This document shows, in pieces, positions 1-12,400 of a stretch of 64,000 nucleotides of DNA. Under the pieces are notes generated by a model. The model saw only the letters and a list, made by a program, of their open reading frames with translations. It had not been told where the DNA came from and ran no database searches. Each line of letters starts with the position of its first letter. Positions within the stretch are counted from its first letter, which is position 1. A program made the translations under genes and the position numbers. Source of the DNA: Ischnura elegans (Eukaryota; Arthropoda; Insecta; Odonata; Coenagrionidae); assembly GCF_921293095.1 (NCBI RefSeq), contig NC_060258.1, positions 4,216,001 to 4,280,000 on the forward strand, given 5' to 3'.

Positions 1-1
1 G

Positions 2-517
2 GAATTGATTCATAGCGATGTTTGCGGACCAATGGAGGTAAAATCAGTTAATGGTGCTCGATTTATGCTAACGTTCATTGATGACTATTCACGCAAAATA
101 TTTGCTTATTTTTTGAAAAGCAAAGATGAAGTCACTCAAGTTTTTATAAAATTTAAGGCCAGAGTTGAAACAGAAACTGGTCGAAAAATAAAGACATTGC
201 CATCTGACAATGGAGGTGAATATGTCAATAAGAATTTAAAAGATTTCTTGACTTCAAATGGAATCATGCATGTTCTCACAGTTCCCTATTCACCTGAACT
301 TAATGGAGTTGCTGAGCGTGCTAATAGATCAATTTGTGAAATTGCAAGAACCATGCTACATGATACTGAATGTCCCAAGTATTTGTGGGCAGAAGCTTGC
401 AATACTGCAGTCTTCATAAAGAATAGGTCCCCTCATGCTGCCCTCACTAATATTACTCCTGAAGAGCTATGGTCTGGTAGAAGGCCAAACATTCAAAATT
501 TTAGTATTTGGGTGTAA
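2..517 (+). pseudogene. copia integrase core fragment
   Basis: The frame is already open at the window edge. It carries the DDE integrase core of a copia polyprotein: first Asp in HSDVCGP, second Asp in SDNGGEY, and Glu in NGVAERANR, with the typical SPELNG loop before it. The fragment ends in a stop at 515-517, but homology resumes one frame over from about 505 (text resembling the usual VFGCKAxVHI segment), so a small indel near 505 disconnects it from the downstream reverse transcriptase. All three catalytic residues are present. Family assignment is firm; activity is not expected. Confidence 0.92.
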
Positions 518-2474
518 GGCAATGGTTCATATACTAGATGTTAAGAGAAAGAAATGGGATGTAAAGAGTGAGCAATATAGATTTGTAGGTTATGCTGATA
601 TCTCTGGCTGCTACAGGCTGATGAATAGCAATAATGACGTTATTGTTGCCAGAGACGTTATCTTTGACGAAAATAATGAACAAAGTGATGATGTGTCTGA
701 TAACTCTAATTTTGTGCCCGTAATGGAATTGTTACACCATAATACTAAAGGGGAAATGGGAGCTGAAATGTCTTCAGAGGGAGACACACTTTCTGAAAGG
801 AGGTATCCCTTGAGAGAGAGAAAATCAAAGGTCTTCCCTGATTTTGTTACTTACAATGTTCAGGATTTGAATCTGTTAACTGATCCACTGTCCTCAAGAG
901 AAGCCCTCTCTAGACCAGATGGAGACAAATGGCATGCGGCCATGCAAGATGATTTAAAGTCCCTAGCTGAAAATGGTGCATGGTCTATTGTTCCTAGATC
1001 AGAGGGAGTAAAGGTAGTACCTTGTAAATGGGTTTTCAAATTGAAGAAGGGAATAAATGTGAACCCTGATCGATATAAAGCTCGATTAGTTGCGAAGGGG
1101 TTTATGCAAGGTATCAATTATGAGGAAACTTATGCACCTGTAGTTCGTGTTGAAACATTGAGACTATTAATTGGGAGAGCAGTAGAATTATCTTTGCAGA
1201 TAGATCATCTTGATGTCAAAACTGCTTTTTTCAACGGGAAGTTAAATGAAACTGTATACATGGAATTGACTGATGGTGTGAAATGCAATGAATCCACAAA
1301 TAGTGTGGCACACTTGCACAAAGCTTTGTATGGTCGGAAGCAATCTTCCAGGGTATGGAATGAAACTATTCATAATGTTCTGATTGAGCTAGGTTTTGTT
1401 CAGTCTAGGCACGAAGCTTGTGTTTATTTTAAGAAAGATGGTACTAGTATTTTAATTGTTGCATTATATGTTGATGATTTGTTATTGTTTCACAATGATA
1501 AAAAGGAAACAGATGTCATTAAAGAATAATTAATGAAGAAATTTAAAATGCAGGATTTGGGCAGAGCAAAAATATGCATTGGCATGAGAATTTCTCAGAA
1601 TAAATTTGATGGTAGCATCTCTTTGGATCAAAGCCATTACATTTAGGAATTGTTAAACAGATTCGGGATGCAAGATGCTAAACCAATAAACACTCCACTT
1701 GAAGTAAATGTTAATTTGAAAAAGAATGACCCAATGTTACCTAAACCTGATGTACCTTATCAATGTTTAATTGGCTCATTAATGTATGTATCTGTTTGTA
1801 CACGTCCTGATATATCTTTTTCTGTAAATTATTTAAGTCAATTTAACATTTGTTTTTCCAGTGAGCACTGGAGGAGTGCTTTGAGAGTACAAAAATATTT
1901 AAAGCAAACTTCAAATGAAAAACTTGTGTTTAAGCCAACAGGCAAAAGCATTGCTGGCTATGTCGATGCTGATTGGGCTGGTAATCATAATGATCGAAGG
2001 TCATGCACTGGTTTTGTATATAAATTTGCTGGAGCTGCCATCACCTGGAGAAGCCAAAAGCAGAAATGTGTTGCTCTTTCAAGCACTGAATCCGAGTATG
2101 TAGCGCTCTCCGAGGGATCTCGAGAAGCTGTATACCTTAGATACCTAATGTCGGAGTAGTAAGATGTCGTGGAAACTGTAAAAATTTATTGTGACAATCA
2201 AAGTGCTATCAAATTGTGCCAAAACCCAGTGTTTCATGCAAGGACAGAACATATTGATGTTCGATATTATTTCACTAGGGAATTAATTGAGAAAAATATA
2301 GTGAATGTGGAGTACCTACAAACTGATCTAATGGTGGCAGATATTATGACTAAAAGTCTATGCAAGGTTAAACATTCAAAACTAAAAACTGTTTGGGACT
2401 GTCTTGATTTCTTGTTTTGCATAAATTGTTATTTAATTCACTGCCAATGTCCCTATAGTGAGAGGGAGTGTTGA
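505..2474 (+). pseudogene. copia reverse transcriptase and RNase H, with stops
   Basis: A single frame runs from about 505 to 2474 with four premature stops (1527-1529, 1644-1646, 2157-2159, 2160-2162). The copia RVT_2 start is seen as WHAAMQDDLKSL, then CKWVFKLK, YKARLVAKGF, ETYAPVVR, and the catalytic YVDDLL near 1470. RNase H follows: DADWAG, the SSTESEYVAL segment (around 2085), CDNQSAIKL, and the terminal ADIMTKSL typical of copia polyproteins. Tandem stops lie between the two RNase H blocks. This is a relaxed, non-functional copy. Confidence 0.93.
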
Positions 2475-2624
2475 GTTTACACTCCAGTGGCATTTCGTTG
2501 TTCATTTATCATGTATCATTCTCTCGTGTACTGCTGTGCACATCAAGCCTTGTTCTCTATTCTTGTCTGTCGTCCGAGCAATAAAGACGTGTGTGTTCCG
2601 CTCGACGTTTGCCTCGTTCTTTCA
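2469..2624 (+). repeat. copia 3' LTR (end approximate)
   Basis: The LTR begins TGTTGA directly after the purine-rich tract AGTGAGAGGGAG, the usual copia junction. A poly(A) signal AATAAA lies at 2580. The most likely 3' end is a CA at 2623-2624, but it could extend to about 2652, where the neighbouring duplicated segment starts. No second LTR is in the window to fix the boundary. Confidence 0.7.
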
Positions 2625-2653
2625 ACTAAAACGTCTGCAGTCCTCACCACTGA

Positions 2654-3800
2654 ATAACCAAAATCGGAAGCACTACATGGGAAATCGGACTTATTTCACT
2701 ATTCCGTCGATCATAGGCGAGGTCCTTTAATATCATTTAATATTGCTAATGAACTAATTCAATGCCCCATTAACTTTTTTTTTTCCTAAACAAAAATCCT
2801 GATAGCAAATTTTGCATCCTATGCTTTTTAATAAATTTTGCATGTACTAATTTGATGCAGACATATATCTTAATACCTTGCCCATTGAGGCTCCGTCAAA
2901 TACATGATTAAGTTACTTTTTCACGTTATTATCTTAATCTGTTGAACCCACAAATACAAACATCTTACTAAAGTTTTCAATCTCGTCGATATGAACGCGA
3001 AACTATTAAGGCTTGCCTACACGGTAAACTAACATGAACAAGTTAATATCTACTTACTTGAATGATTTCACATTATTTGTAAGTTACACTAGAATTCCAA
3101 TGAAAAATAAGATGCACTCACCCTTAAGTAATTTATACACGAACATTTTCTTAGTTCTGCGTCCGATTTATGACAAACATTTCTGAAGTCATTGAATTCG
3201 ATGAGCTTTTCCAAGCACAGTGGACATAAAGAGCCAGGCAGGCCATCTCCCACAGCAACCTAAGGAATCAATGAAAACATATGCCATAGACTTTGGACCT
3301 ATCGTAGAAAATAAGTTCATACAACGCAATGAAAAAAGAACTAAGGACATAAATAAAATGTAACCCGTCACTTACTTTAATTCGACTTTATCATATAAGG
3401 CATCCTCGACAGTTATCTCGCTTGAAACAATTGAGGTAAATACATGGTAATAATAATCGTATTTCTTCATGCAGAGTCTGCACGGGGTACTCTCGGAATG
3501 ATTTCCTGAAGACTCCGAGAAATCATACTCGTGCATTCACTGCAATAACTCATTCATTCTTTAAATCAGTTCACTCCAACAAATCATCCACGTATCACTC
3601 AGTGATTTCAAAATTCCTAATACATTAAGATCATTTCCATGACGTACACCAATGCAAAAACATTAGACTTATCAAAGAAAAGGGTGTAATAAGCTCACAT
3701 TTAAATAGGACCTCAAAAAGAAATCACATAGCAGCAGGATAAACAGCAAATATTTTAAAAGAATTTCAAGCTTATTGACTAGAACCCTACATAAGGACGA
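2654..3800. repeat. segmental tandem duplication, copy 1
   Basis: This segment aligns over most of its length with 4098-5440 at an offset of about 1444 bp. Shared landmarks include the GTCGATCAT/TGGCGAGGTCCT block, the GATGCACTCACCC block and the CAGCAAATATTTTA block. Within it, on the minus strand, lies a two-exon ZAD pseudogene. The copies are clearly diverged with many indels, so the duplication is old. Confidence 0.85.
3122..3536 (-). pseudogene. ZAD-domain exon pair, copy 1, frame-damaged
   Basis: Two minus-strand exons encode an N-terminal ZAD (zf-AD) zinc-binding domain. Exon 1 (3536-3376) starts with ATG and holds the first pair CRLC; exon 2 (3259-3122, 138 nt) starts VAVGDGLP and holds the second pair CPLC, followed by an LxxFxxF-type helix. 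Splice signals look good: donors GTAAGT at 3375 and GTGAGT at 3121, acceptor AG before 3259. Exon 1 is 161 nt against 168 nt in the related gene at 6241, one base of the difference lying just before the donor, so the two halves are out of frame. No finger exon follows: the copia element lies immediately downstream. ZADs mediate homodimerisation of arthropod C2H2 factors. Confidence 0.75.
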
Positions 3801-4097
3801 TTGTCTTTGTGCGCTCCGATCGTCATTTGCCCAAAATTCGTGTATTGCCGATATTTTTTGCAGCTGAATTATTCTGTTCTAAAATCAAAGAGTAGGTAAG
3901 AGGCAAAAAAATACATCGAGAACATATTCCTCAAAATTCTTCACGTTCATTTATGTGTGTTATGAGTTGGTCATTGGTAAATTCAAATGTATCACTTTTA
4001 TGACTGAATGAATTGTAAACACTTAGTTATACCAAAATAAAAAGCGACTTCGGTCGTCACCATTCAGGTACCAACTGCGAGTTAATTAATGCCTCGT
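3801..4097. other. spacer between duplicated copies
   Basis: AT-rich sequence without detectable coding potential or homology to the neighbouring copies. It separates the two diverged ZAD-bearing duplicates. Confidence 0.5.
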
Positions 4098-4286
4098 CAG
4101 GATTCGGAAACACTATGAGGGAAATTGGACTTTTTTCACAGCTCCGTCGATCATTGGCGAGGTCCTGTCATAACATTCAATATTGTTAACTAACAAATTT
4201 AATGCTACATTAAGTTTTGTTCTTTAATAAGAAGTGCTTTTCAGTTATTTTTTCATGTAATAAATTGATGAAGTCACTAAGCATTT

Positions 4287-4515
4287 AGGCCTGTTTACAC
4301 GATGCATTAACAGGTATGAGTTAATGCACGTTTTCATGAATGATTTTTGTGGACCAGAACGGTAAATTTACGAATGCATGAACCAAAGTAGAACAAGTTC
4401 TCTTTTCTGTGCATGCATTCGCACAAGTTGGGTGGTTACACGGTGTATTTTGGCGTTCATTCTCGTGTTCATACATTTAAACATTAACCCGTACGTGTTA
4501 ATGTGCCGTGCAAAC
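4287..4515. mobile_element. PIF/Harbinger-like MITE, copy A
   Basis: It begins AGGCCTGTTTACACGATGCATTAA and matches the 235-bp element at 54137-54371 along its whole length, including the internal stretch TGTGCATGCATTCGCACAAG. The right end is eroded (GTGCAAACAAATAC instead of GTGTAAACAGGCCT), so no target duplication can be read here. Confidence 0.75.
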
Positions 4516-4771
4516 AAATACATTGCCCGTCGTATACTTCGTTATCGTATACACAATTAATTACATTTTCAAGTTATTGCTATAATCTGTTGAAACCACA
4601 AGTACAAACATTTATTAAAAATTTCATTCCAGTCTATATGAACTTTAAACTATTAAGGCCGGGCTAAACGTTAAGTTAACACGAACAAGTTAATATCTGG
4701 TTACGTGAATGAGTTCACATTATTTGAAAGTTATACGAGGCTTCCAATGAAAAAAAATAAGATGCACTCAC

Positions 4772-5184
4772 CCTGAGGTACTTTCTACACGAAAAGTTTC
4801 TCAGTATTCCGACCGATTTCTGACAAATATTTATGAAATCATTGAATTCGATGAGCCTTTTCAAGCACAGTGGGCTGGCAGGCAGGTCATCTCCAACAGC
4901 AACCTACGAAAGGAATGAAACATATGCAAGAGATCAGACTTTCTGTGGAAAACATGCCCATAAAACGGAATAAAACAATAACTACGGAGATCAGTGAAAT
5001 CTTAACCCTCACTTACTTGTAAGTCAACAAAATCGCCTTAGGCATCCTTTCCAGTTATCTGGCTTCCTGCAATTGAAAAGAATATGTTGAAACAATAATC
5101 ATTTTTCTTCATGCAAAGTCTGCACGGAGTACCCTCAGCATTCCTTTCTGAAGACTCAGATAAATTCCCAGTGATAATACTCAT
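4772..5184 (-). pseudogene. ZAD-domain exon pair, copy 2, stop and lost cysteine
   Basis: Exon 1 (5184-5017) is exactly 168 nt with ATG, CRLC and a GTAAGT donor, the same size and phase as the first exon of the gene at 6241, but it contains an in-frame TAA at 5040-5038. Exon 2 (4903-4772) is 132 nt instead of 138, and the deletion removes the first cysteine of the second CxxC pair (ASPLC replaces xxCPLC). Two independent lesions in the domain make this a pseudogene. It is a paralogue of copy 1 and of the plus-strand gene. Confidence 0.78.
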
Positions 5185-5440
5185 GTTTTCACAGCAATAA
5201 CTCATTCTATCTGTAAAACCAGTTCACTCCTCAAACAAACCATCCACACAGCACTCAGTTATTTGCAAATTTCTAATACATTACGTTCATTTCTATGACT
5301 TACGCCAGCGCAAAAACTTCAGAATAATCAAGGAAAAGTGCACAAAAAGCTCACATTTACATTGGACCTAAAAAATAAATCGCTTTTCGACAGAAAAGAC
5401 AGCAAATATTTTACACGGACACCATGCTCGTAGACTTCCT

Positions 5441-6240
5441 AACTCTGACCATGGTAGCAAGATTTAGTTTACCTACCGGACTTCATTTGCATTTTACACC
5501 GCTAGGGGATTGCGTAAGTAGCAGGCCTAAAAACGAGAAATGAAATATTTCCAACAATAAGTGATATTTTATGCTAGTTAATTACATTATTTGAAAAAAA
5601 TATTCTAAAACCTTTTTAATTCTACATTTAAGAATTTTGAACTCTTTCTCATATTTAAAGGCTGTAGATGTACTGTGACCTGTGGACGCCGAAGTTGGGC
5701 TTAAACTTCGTTTCTTGCCAAGTCATTGATTAACTTTTAACCTAACATTTTTACACTACAATCAATCGAAAATTTGACGAATTTATAATGAAATGGTCCT
5801 TTATTTTTTGAAATAGAAATAAATTACTCTTCAAACACGGATGTTTGGCCTGCTCTATAGGTGCGCTCTTGGCGGATAAAATGGCAACTAGAAAACATCG
5901 GTTCTATACTGAGGTTGATTGTATAGTCATATAATAACAAGTTAACATTGTGGATTAATCTTGTCGTGGATGTTTGTCCGAAGAATTTACAGTCGTGTGA
6001 TAAATTGTTTAAAATTTTCTCAATCCATGCTCTTGAGTCGTGATATATCTTTCCATCGATTCATCATGTGTTGGCTTTTGTGTTCCTTTCGTTGAGCTTT
6101 CTAATGTATTTCATTTTCACTCATCATCTTAGTGAATGTAGTTTCCTTGTTAGATTATGTGATCTATGTCAATGCTGAGTAGATGATTTCTTTGACGATA
6201 AACCTGATTGAAAGAGTGAATGAGATTTTAAATCGACAAC
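5441..6240. other. upstream region of the ZAD-C2H2 gene
   Basis: No coding signal is seen. The segment lies between the minus-strand ZAD pseudogenes and the plus-strand ZAD gene, which are head to head, so it probably contains the promoter and 5' UTR of the latter. I could not identify a convincing core promoter motif. Confidence 0.4.
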
Positions 6241-6408
6241 ATGAGTCGCACCATCGGGATTTTCACTGAATCTTCAGATGGGAATCCAGAAATAGACCTT
6301 TGCAGACTTTGTAGGGAGAAGCATAATTGTTATTACAGCATATTCACTTCGAATGTAGCATGCAAAATAACTGTGAAGGATGCCTTACACGATTTAGTTG
6401 GTTTACAA
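6241..6408 (+). CDS. ZAD-C2H2 gene exon 1 (ZAD N-half)
   Basis: 168 nt, 56 codons from ATG at 6241, ending phase 0 at donor GTAAGT (6409). It encodes the first zinc-ligand pair CRLC (Cys21, Cys24) followed by an aromatic-rich segment. The start is supported by the matching 168-nt exon in minus-strand copy 2. Confidence 0.85.
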
Positions 6409-9400
6409 GTAAGTAGCACATTAAATTTAATCGATTTTCTTTACAATGGTGCTTACTCCATTTTATGTTTTAATCCCAAACTCTATTGATGTGTAACTTG
6501 TTTATTAACATCTCAGGTTGCTGTGGGATATGGACTGCCCACTACCATGTGTCCACTGTGTTTGAAGAAACTTACGGAATTCAGTGTTTTCAAAAAGATT
6601 TGTTTAGAATCAAACGCCATTCTGAGAAAAAGTTTGCCGACAAGTTGCTTCAAGGTGAGTACTTATCGTAATTTCTTATTTGAAGACTGGTGTAGTAAAA
6701 GTATTACAGTGCTAGAGGTGAAAATCTTTGGTTTATGTCGACAGCAGTAGGAATCAACAAAGATGCATTTTGCGAAACGGTTTACGGAAAAGTGTAACAA
6801 GTCCAATTTCTCGTAAATGGTTTTTCCCTACCCGTCAATCCTAGGCAAGGTCCTATTAATGTTGCAGTTGGTGTTACAGTTGCGACGATTGAAGACATTT
6901 TGTCTTCTGGTAAAATTAAGTGTGTGCTAAACTACTAGGAAAGTAAAGCATTCAAATTCAATATTTATCAACTCAAAAAGGCAATCTACCCACTGTGCTA
7001 TACCACGCTACCTTTTTAAGTATATGATTAGGTAATCGGAGCATGTTAAAGTGAACAAAAAATCCCTGACGAATTGCTGCTAAAGATTGAAGTGTCAGAG
7101 ACCCATAAATTGGTTTGTCAATGCGTTGTCAAATAAAGTCACATGTGCACGTAAACATATTATCTTTCTTTAGCTCGGGGCCTCTTTCTTACCTTTAACC
7201 ATGATCTCATGAGGCTATGGTTATGTATAACTAAAAATATCTTTGCGAAGTTTCGGAAATTGATTGTTTATTTTCGAGTCATCTTGTATGAAAAGATGGT
7301 GGTTACAATGAAGGCAATATTGGCAAAGCATTAGAAATTAATTTTAGTGCGGAAAGATTAACCCATAAAACGTTTTCATCAAAAATGTAAAATTAGAAAG
7401 AAAATTAGGAATTTTGATTTGGTATATCTTTTCTGTATTTGTTAAGTTTATTTTTATTTAGTTTACTATTTTCCAATATTGGAATATAATTTTTATATTT
7501 GCATCAACTTTGATTATTTAAATCACAGCATATTTGGCTAGAACCATTTCTCTTAGTGCCCTTTTTAAAATTATTTGCATTTGTACTTATAAAAACATAA
7601 TTGCTGTGTGATTGGTTTTACATGTTTTAAGAATATTAATAACAGGGTAATTTAAAAAACCATTTCATGAAATAGTTTTGGAAGAGAAGATGATTTTGAG
7701 GTCTGTTTTCTTTCTGCATAAATATCACACCCTGTATTCTCTTCCAGAATTTATTTTTGAGTATTAACAAGAGGTAAGAGAACATAACAAATACATTGAA
7801 AACATGCTCCACTTGTTTTTTCCATGGTTCTACTGTTGAGAAAAGAATAAATAGTTATTTTGGCCTTTTAACAGCTACTACTACAAAAATGATAGTTGCA
7901 GAAGCAAATTGAGTGCAAGAATAAGAAACTTGATTAACTGCAAAAAAAATTAATCTTAGTCTCTCATTTGATTTCTCATGATTTGAAAAAATGGAAAAAT
8001 GATACATCTGAATAATCTCCATTCTCTGTCGTGTATTTTGCTGTGAAGGGGCAGCTTCAATTGTCCCCAAGATTTTTATAAAGGACCCTGTGAGAACTTG
8101 GAATGTCAGGGATCTTCCTTTTAATTTTTTTTTCAGTTTGCGCTGTAGATTTTCCGTATTTGATAAACAGGCATGCGGAGACCAAGCTATTTTTATATAA
8201 TAGCAGAGGCAATACGTGTAACATTCTTCTCCGTAATGCTTTGAGTATCCCATGTTTTTGTTTTTAAGAGATAAAGGTTTATCCCTGTTACTTTTTCCTC
8301 AGAGTTTTGAAGGTGGAGGGTCAGATGATGAGTCGGAGCCTTGTGTGGAGACTGAGGACTGCATTCAAGATGTCATTGAAAACACTTCAGAGTTCGCATG
8401 CTCAGCCCAAATGACTGAAGTGTACATTCCTGTGCCAGACTGCTTATTGCCCAGGGACGATAAGTTGGTAAGTTATAATCTCACTCAAAGTGAAAACTAA
8501 GTCTAATCACCTTCAGTTTTACAAATTTCTCGGTTGTATGAGGAATGGGGGTGTGTCTGTTATAACTTTAAGTATTTTGTGGGAAGTCAGTGGCATAATG
8601 CAATCTTCAGATGTTCTTTCTAGTAGTGACACATGAGGCAGGAAGTGGAACCATGCAAATGTTTTTTCATGCAAGTCAATAGCAGTTGTACAGCATAGAT
8701 AATCTGTTGACAGAAATGTCTCTTATCCCGTGGAGTGTAATTTTAGATACCCTTGTCAAATCTCTGTTCAAGCCATTAGTGATGGCTCTAACAAGGCTGT
8801 CTCTTGATTGCCCTCAATTTGTTCAAGCCATCATCCTCCATTATTTCAACTGAGGAACCATCATAAACTATTGTGGATCCTTTTTATAAACCTAGGTGAG
8901 GAATTGATGAAGACAATTCAATATACAGTGGAACCTCGATGTATCGTTCCCACTGCTGTGCCCTTACTGTAAGTGGCCAATACTCTCATTATAACCATGT
9001 GATGTTGGTGGCATAGCTCTCCCCTCCCTATTTGGACATAAATGTTCTAGAGTTTTTTCTGTGAGTCGCAAGAATCTCATGAGTATTTTGGCCAGCTGGA
9101 GTGGTCTCAATTAAAAGAGGAGTTTTCATTATCAAACGAGGTTATTATTGTTTGGCCTTTATTGAGTGATGCCCATTATTCTCTTCTAGTTTCATGTGAA
9201 AGATGAGAGTGAAGACCCTCTGAGTGAAGGGAACTCTCCTGTTCTCGACACGTCACATCCAGCTGGAATCTCAAGTGATGCCTCAGATGCATTGGCCACT
9301 GATGACCTGGTGAGTGTACTTTTGCCAAGTGTAATTTAACTTTTCTATGACACAGTGTCATTCCTTCATGCATCATTAATTTATGCCTCTCAGCAGAAAC

Positions 9401-12400
9401 GTATTGCATGTTGCCTTGCCTGTTCAGTCATGAACAACTACAGAAATGCTTTCATGTTTGAATCATTTTAATTAAATGTAATGAACTCATTTGGTGTATT
9501 TTTCCAAACTGGCTGCTCAACTTTGCTCACTGAGCAAGTAAGCTCTCTGTCATCTCGGCACTAAGCAGTCATTTGTTATGTGATCATACAAACACAGTTT
9601 CACTTCAGTTTACCATGGAGCGTAAGGGGGGATAGTAGGAATTGAGAGTTAAACTGAGAACTATTGACTTAGGTACAGTGAAACAGATTGACCGTGACAT
9701 CATGATATAGCTGCTAGCCAGATTCAACTACATAACTCGCATTCCTTATGAGAGATTGATGTTCAGGGGAATCAAATTGTTGCATATTTGGATTTTATGA
9801 TGAATGTGAAGAGTAATTCACTGTGGGGACGAGGGACATGTTAGACCTTCTTTATCATTTTTGATTTGAGTGTTGGACATCGGCGATGGAGGTTGATAGC
9901 CAAAAGATATCAATTTTTAGTGATGTTTACACTTTCAATGCTGACCATGTAAAACTCAAAATCATCCCCCTGTGCAGCTTATGTTTTTCCCCCTCCTGTC
10001 AACTGCACAGCAGGATAGACATGTGATGCAGGTTGCACAAGGTCGGCTTTTTCCCCATGCCATGGTTTTCTTCATTTTTTCCACACGATGTGTCCAAAAA
10101 GTACAAGGAAAATGTATTTGTAATGTTGTAATTGTATTTCCATTGGTATTTTGCCACTGCCATAGAAAATTTGTGGTTCAGATGGATGTACACCCATGCC
10201 TCCTATAGCACAATTTTGATGTAGTGCAAGTTCGTTCCTTGGGGAAACATCGAAATGCAGTGTAGCATAATCAAAAAACTTTATCACTCTCATGATAACA
10301 CATGAACTTGCGCTCATTACACATAAAAGTGCTATCATTTTACGCATTTTAATGTTATTGCTTGCCTCAAATCTTCTTTGTTTAAATATTAATTGAAATC
10401 CATTGCTGTGCAATGGACAAAAGCATTACTTGTCATTGGGTCTAGATAGTCGGCCTACCGAAGTAATTTATCTCCTCTCCTTAACAGAATGACAATAGTT
10501 AATTTAGATCATTAATTATACGTGGAGCTAGTGTAAATGAGTTGTTTTTAAGCAATACGGTATGAGATGTAATTTTTGCCATCATAGATTATCAGGCGAT
10601 TAACTTCCAGGTAGAGGATCTATGCTAAAGCCTTCGTGGTCATCGGTATTCACGCGGGAGAAATGGAGTAGTGGCCGAGTTGTGTATGAATAGTATCAGC
10701 ACATAAAGGGTCTGCTTTAGTTTCAAACACATTGGCATCATTCCCTCCCAGCAGTGGTAGGCCCTTTGTGTCACAGGAATACAGTGCAGTAGTAGGTGGT
10801 TTTGATAGAGCCATACAGAGGGAAAACCAAGAGAACAATGGCCAAAAATAGGAATGGGTGTAGAAAAATCAATAAGTTATCAAGAAAAACCATTAACCTT
10901 GAAGAGAAAATGAAAGAGGTCCGTTGCTTTGAAAATAGAGATCATCAAAGCAATATTGCGTGGAAGTTTAAACTCACGATTATCTCTTTACTGTTCTGCA
11001 GCTGTAAATTTTGAAGCAACCATTTATAAATATGTTCCGTACTTAGCATCTGATGCATTGTTTCCTTACGTCTGTATTTGTATTCTCAGCTGTGAGTAGA
11101 TCATTCTGTTTTGTAGAATGCTCCCTGTGCCTTTACTATTCCAAGGTCTATTTCTTTCTTGCTTCATCCATCACTGGTTGCTAGACTTTCTGTGGCTTTT
11201 CAATGAACTGGTTACTCTGCTTTGTGTAGCTTAGCATATAAGTCTGTTTGTAAGGTTATGAAACATGAAAATCGCATATTATTGAAGCCATGGTAAGTAG
11301 TTGATTCATACCTTAAAGTGGTGACGTTATCATTTGCTTTTTATATTTTATCATGAATATATTCCTTTTCCACCTGTAACAACTTCATACGTTTAAAAGC
11401 ACTGTCTTATACCTTTTGAGCAAATAAGTTGTAAATGGTTCAGTTATATCCGGGAAAACTAATTATGTTCTACTTAAATTGTATTGCAAATTTTTATTTA
11501 GTTCAAGGATGTAAAAATACCTCAAGAAAACACCGCTTATAAGGAGGGATAGGAATTTTTTGTTGGTTTGAGTGGGAGAAAAGCACTACTTTGAAATTGG
11601 AAATTCGGTTCTTTCAAGTAGACATTTTGGTGTTTTCTCAAAAAATTACAAGTTCCAATGTATACTTATATAAGTTTTTATTTCAAACCTAGAAAAGGGT
11701 CAGTACCACAGTTTAACCAAATATATCTCGGTTATGAGACACTTCCCTTATAGCTGTGTTATGACTGCAGACAATCACCTCAGTGGCGGAACCGGGAAAG
11801 TCGATCTAAGTTGAAAAGTAAGCTATAATACCTGTCGGTAGTGAAATGGGGAATGTGACATGTATAAAAATTGCATGCTGTTTAGTGTGGTTAGTAAGCA
11901 TTAATTGTTTCCAGTATGTAAATTTCAATCTAAATTACTTCTTTTACAAATTCCACTGGATCTAGAACAACATAAGTAACATTGTAGAGTCAAATCAAGC
12001 CACCAGGATAACTGAGAGTCAATGCCACTCAACATTTTGCATACTTACACTACATGATCTACTAGAATTTGTTTGTTTCAAAATTCAAAGTATACTTCAA
12101 TAAAAAGTTCTGGTTTCTCTTGAGCTAAATGATGACGCCTATCACCCAACACTCTTGTGTATGTAGAAAAGAACCGTTCACAGTCGACATTTACTCAAGA
12201 AATCCAAATCGATTTCAACACAGCTTAAGTTAAGTTACTTCTAGCTTCACTAAATGTTGGAAATGTTAGTGACATCCCTAGAAATACTGCTGTAACATCT
12301 ACCTTTAGCTTTCCAGTTACAGGATTCGTCACAAAAGATTTCAGTTCTTTGTAGCATCACATTACATCAATATCATCCAGTTTGGAGCACAAACTTATTC

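Larger units (their letters stand above)
1..2650 (+). mobile_element. Ty1/copia LTR retrotransposon, 3' part, inactive
   Basis: This is the 3' half of a copia element cut by the window edge. Integrase, reverse transcriptase and RNase H follow in the Ty1/copia order, then a purine tract (2457-2468) and an LTR starting TGTTGA at 2469. A frameshift near 505 and stops at 1527-1529, 1644-1646, 2157-2159 and 2160-2162 show it cannot make an intact polyprotein. Gag, protease, primer-binding site and 5' LTR, if present, lie outside the window. Confidence 0.95.
4098..5440. repeat. segmental tandem duplication, copy 2
   Basis: Second copy of the 2654-3800 segment. It is longer because a MITE (4287-4515) is present only here. 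The alignment fades beyond about 5440, before the upstream region of the plus-strand ZAD gene. Confidence 0.85.

Noticed and set aside
7855..8253. 132-codon minus-strand open frame in intron 2
   Set aside because: No domain, low-complexity tail, and no splice support; it overlaps the intron of the ZAD gene.
8934..10270. Possible pogo-type element (CAGTGGAACCTCGATGTATCG at 8934, GAAACATCGAAATGCAGTG near 10238)
   Set aside because: Only the left motif is convincing. The right side shares about seven bases, and no TA target duplication could be confirmed.
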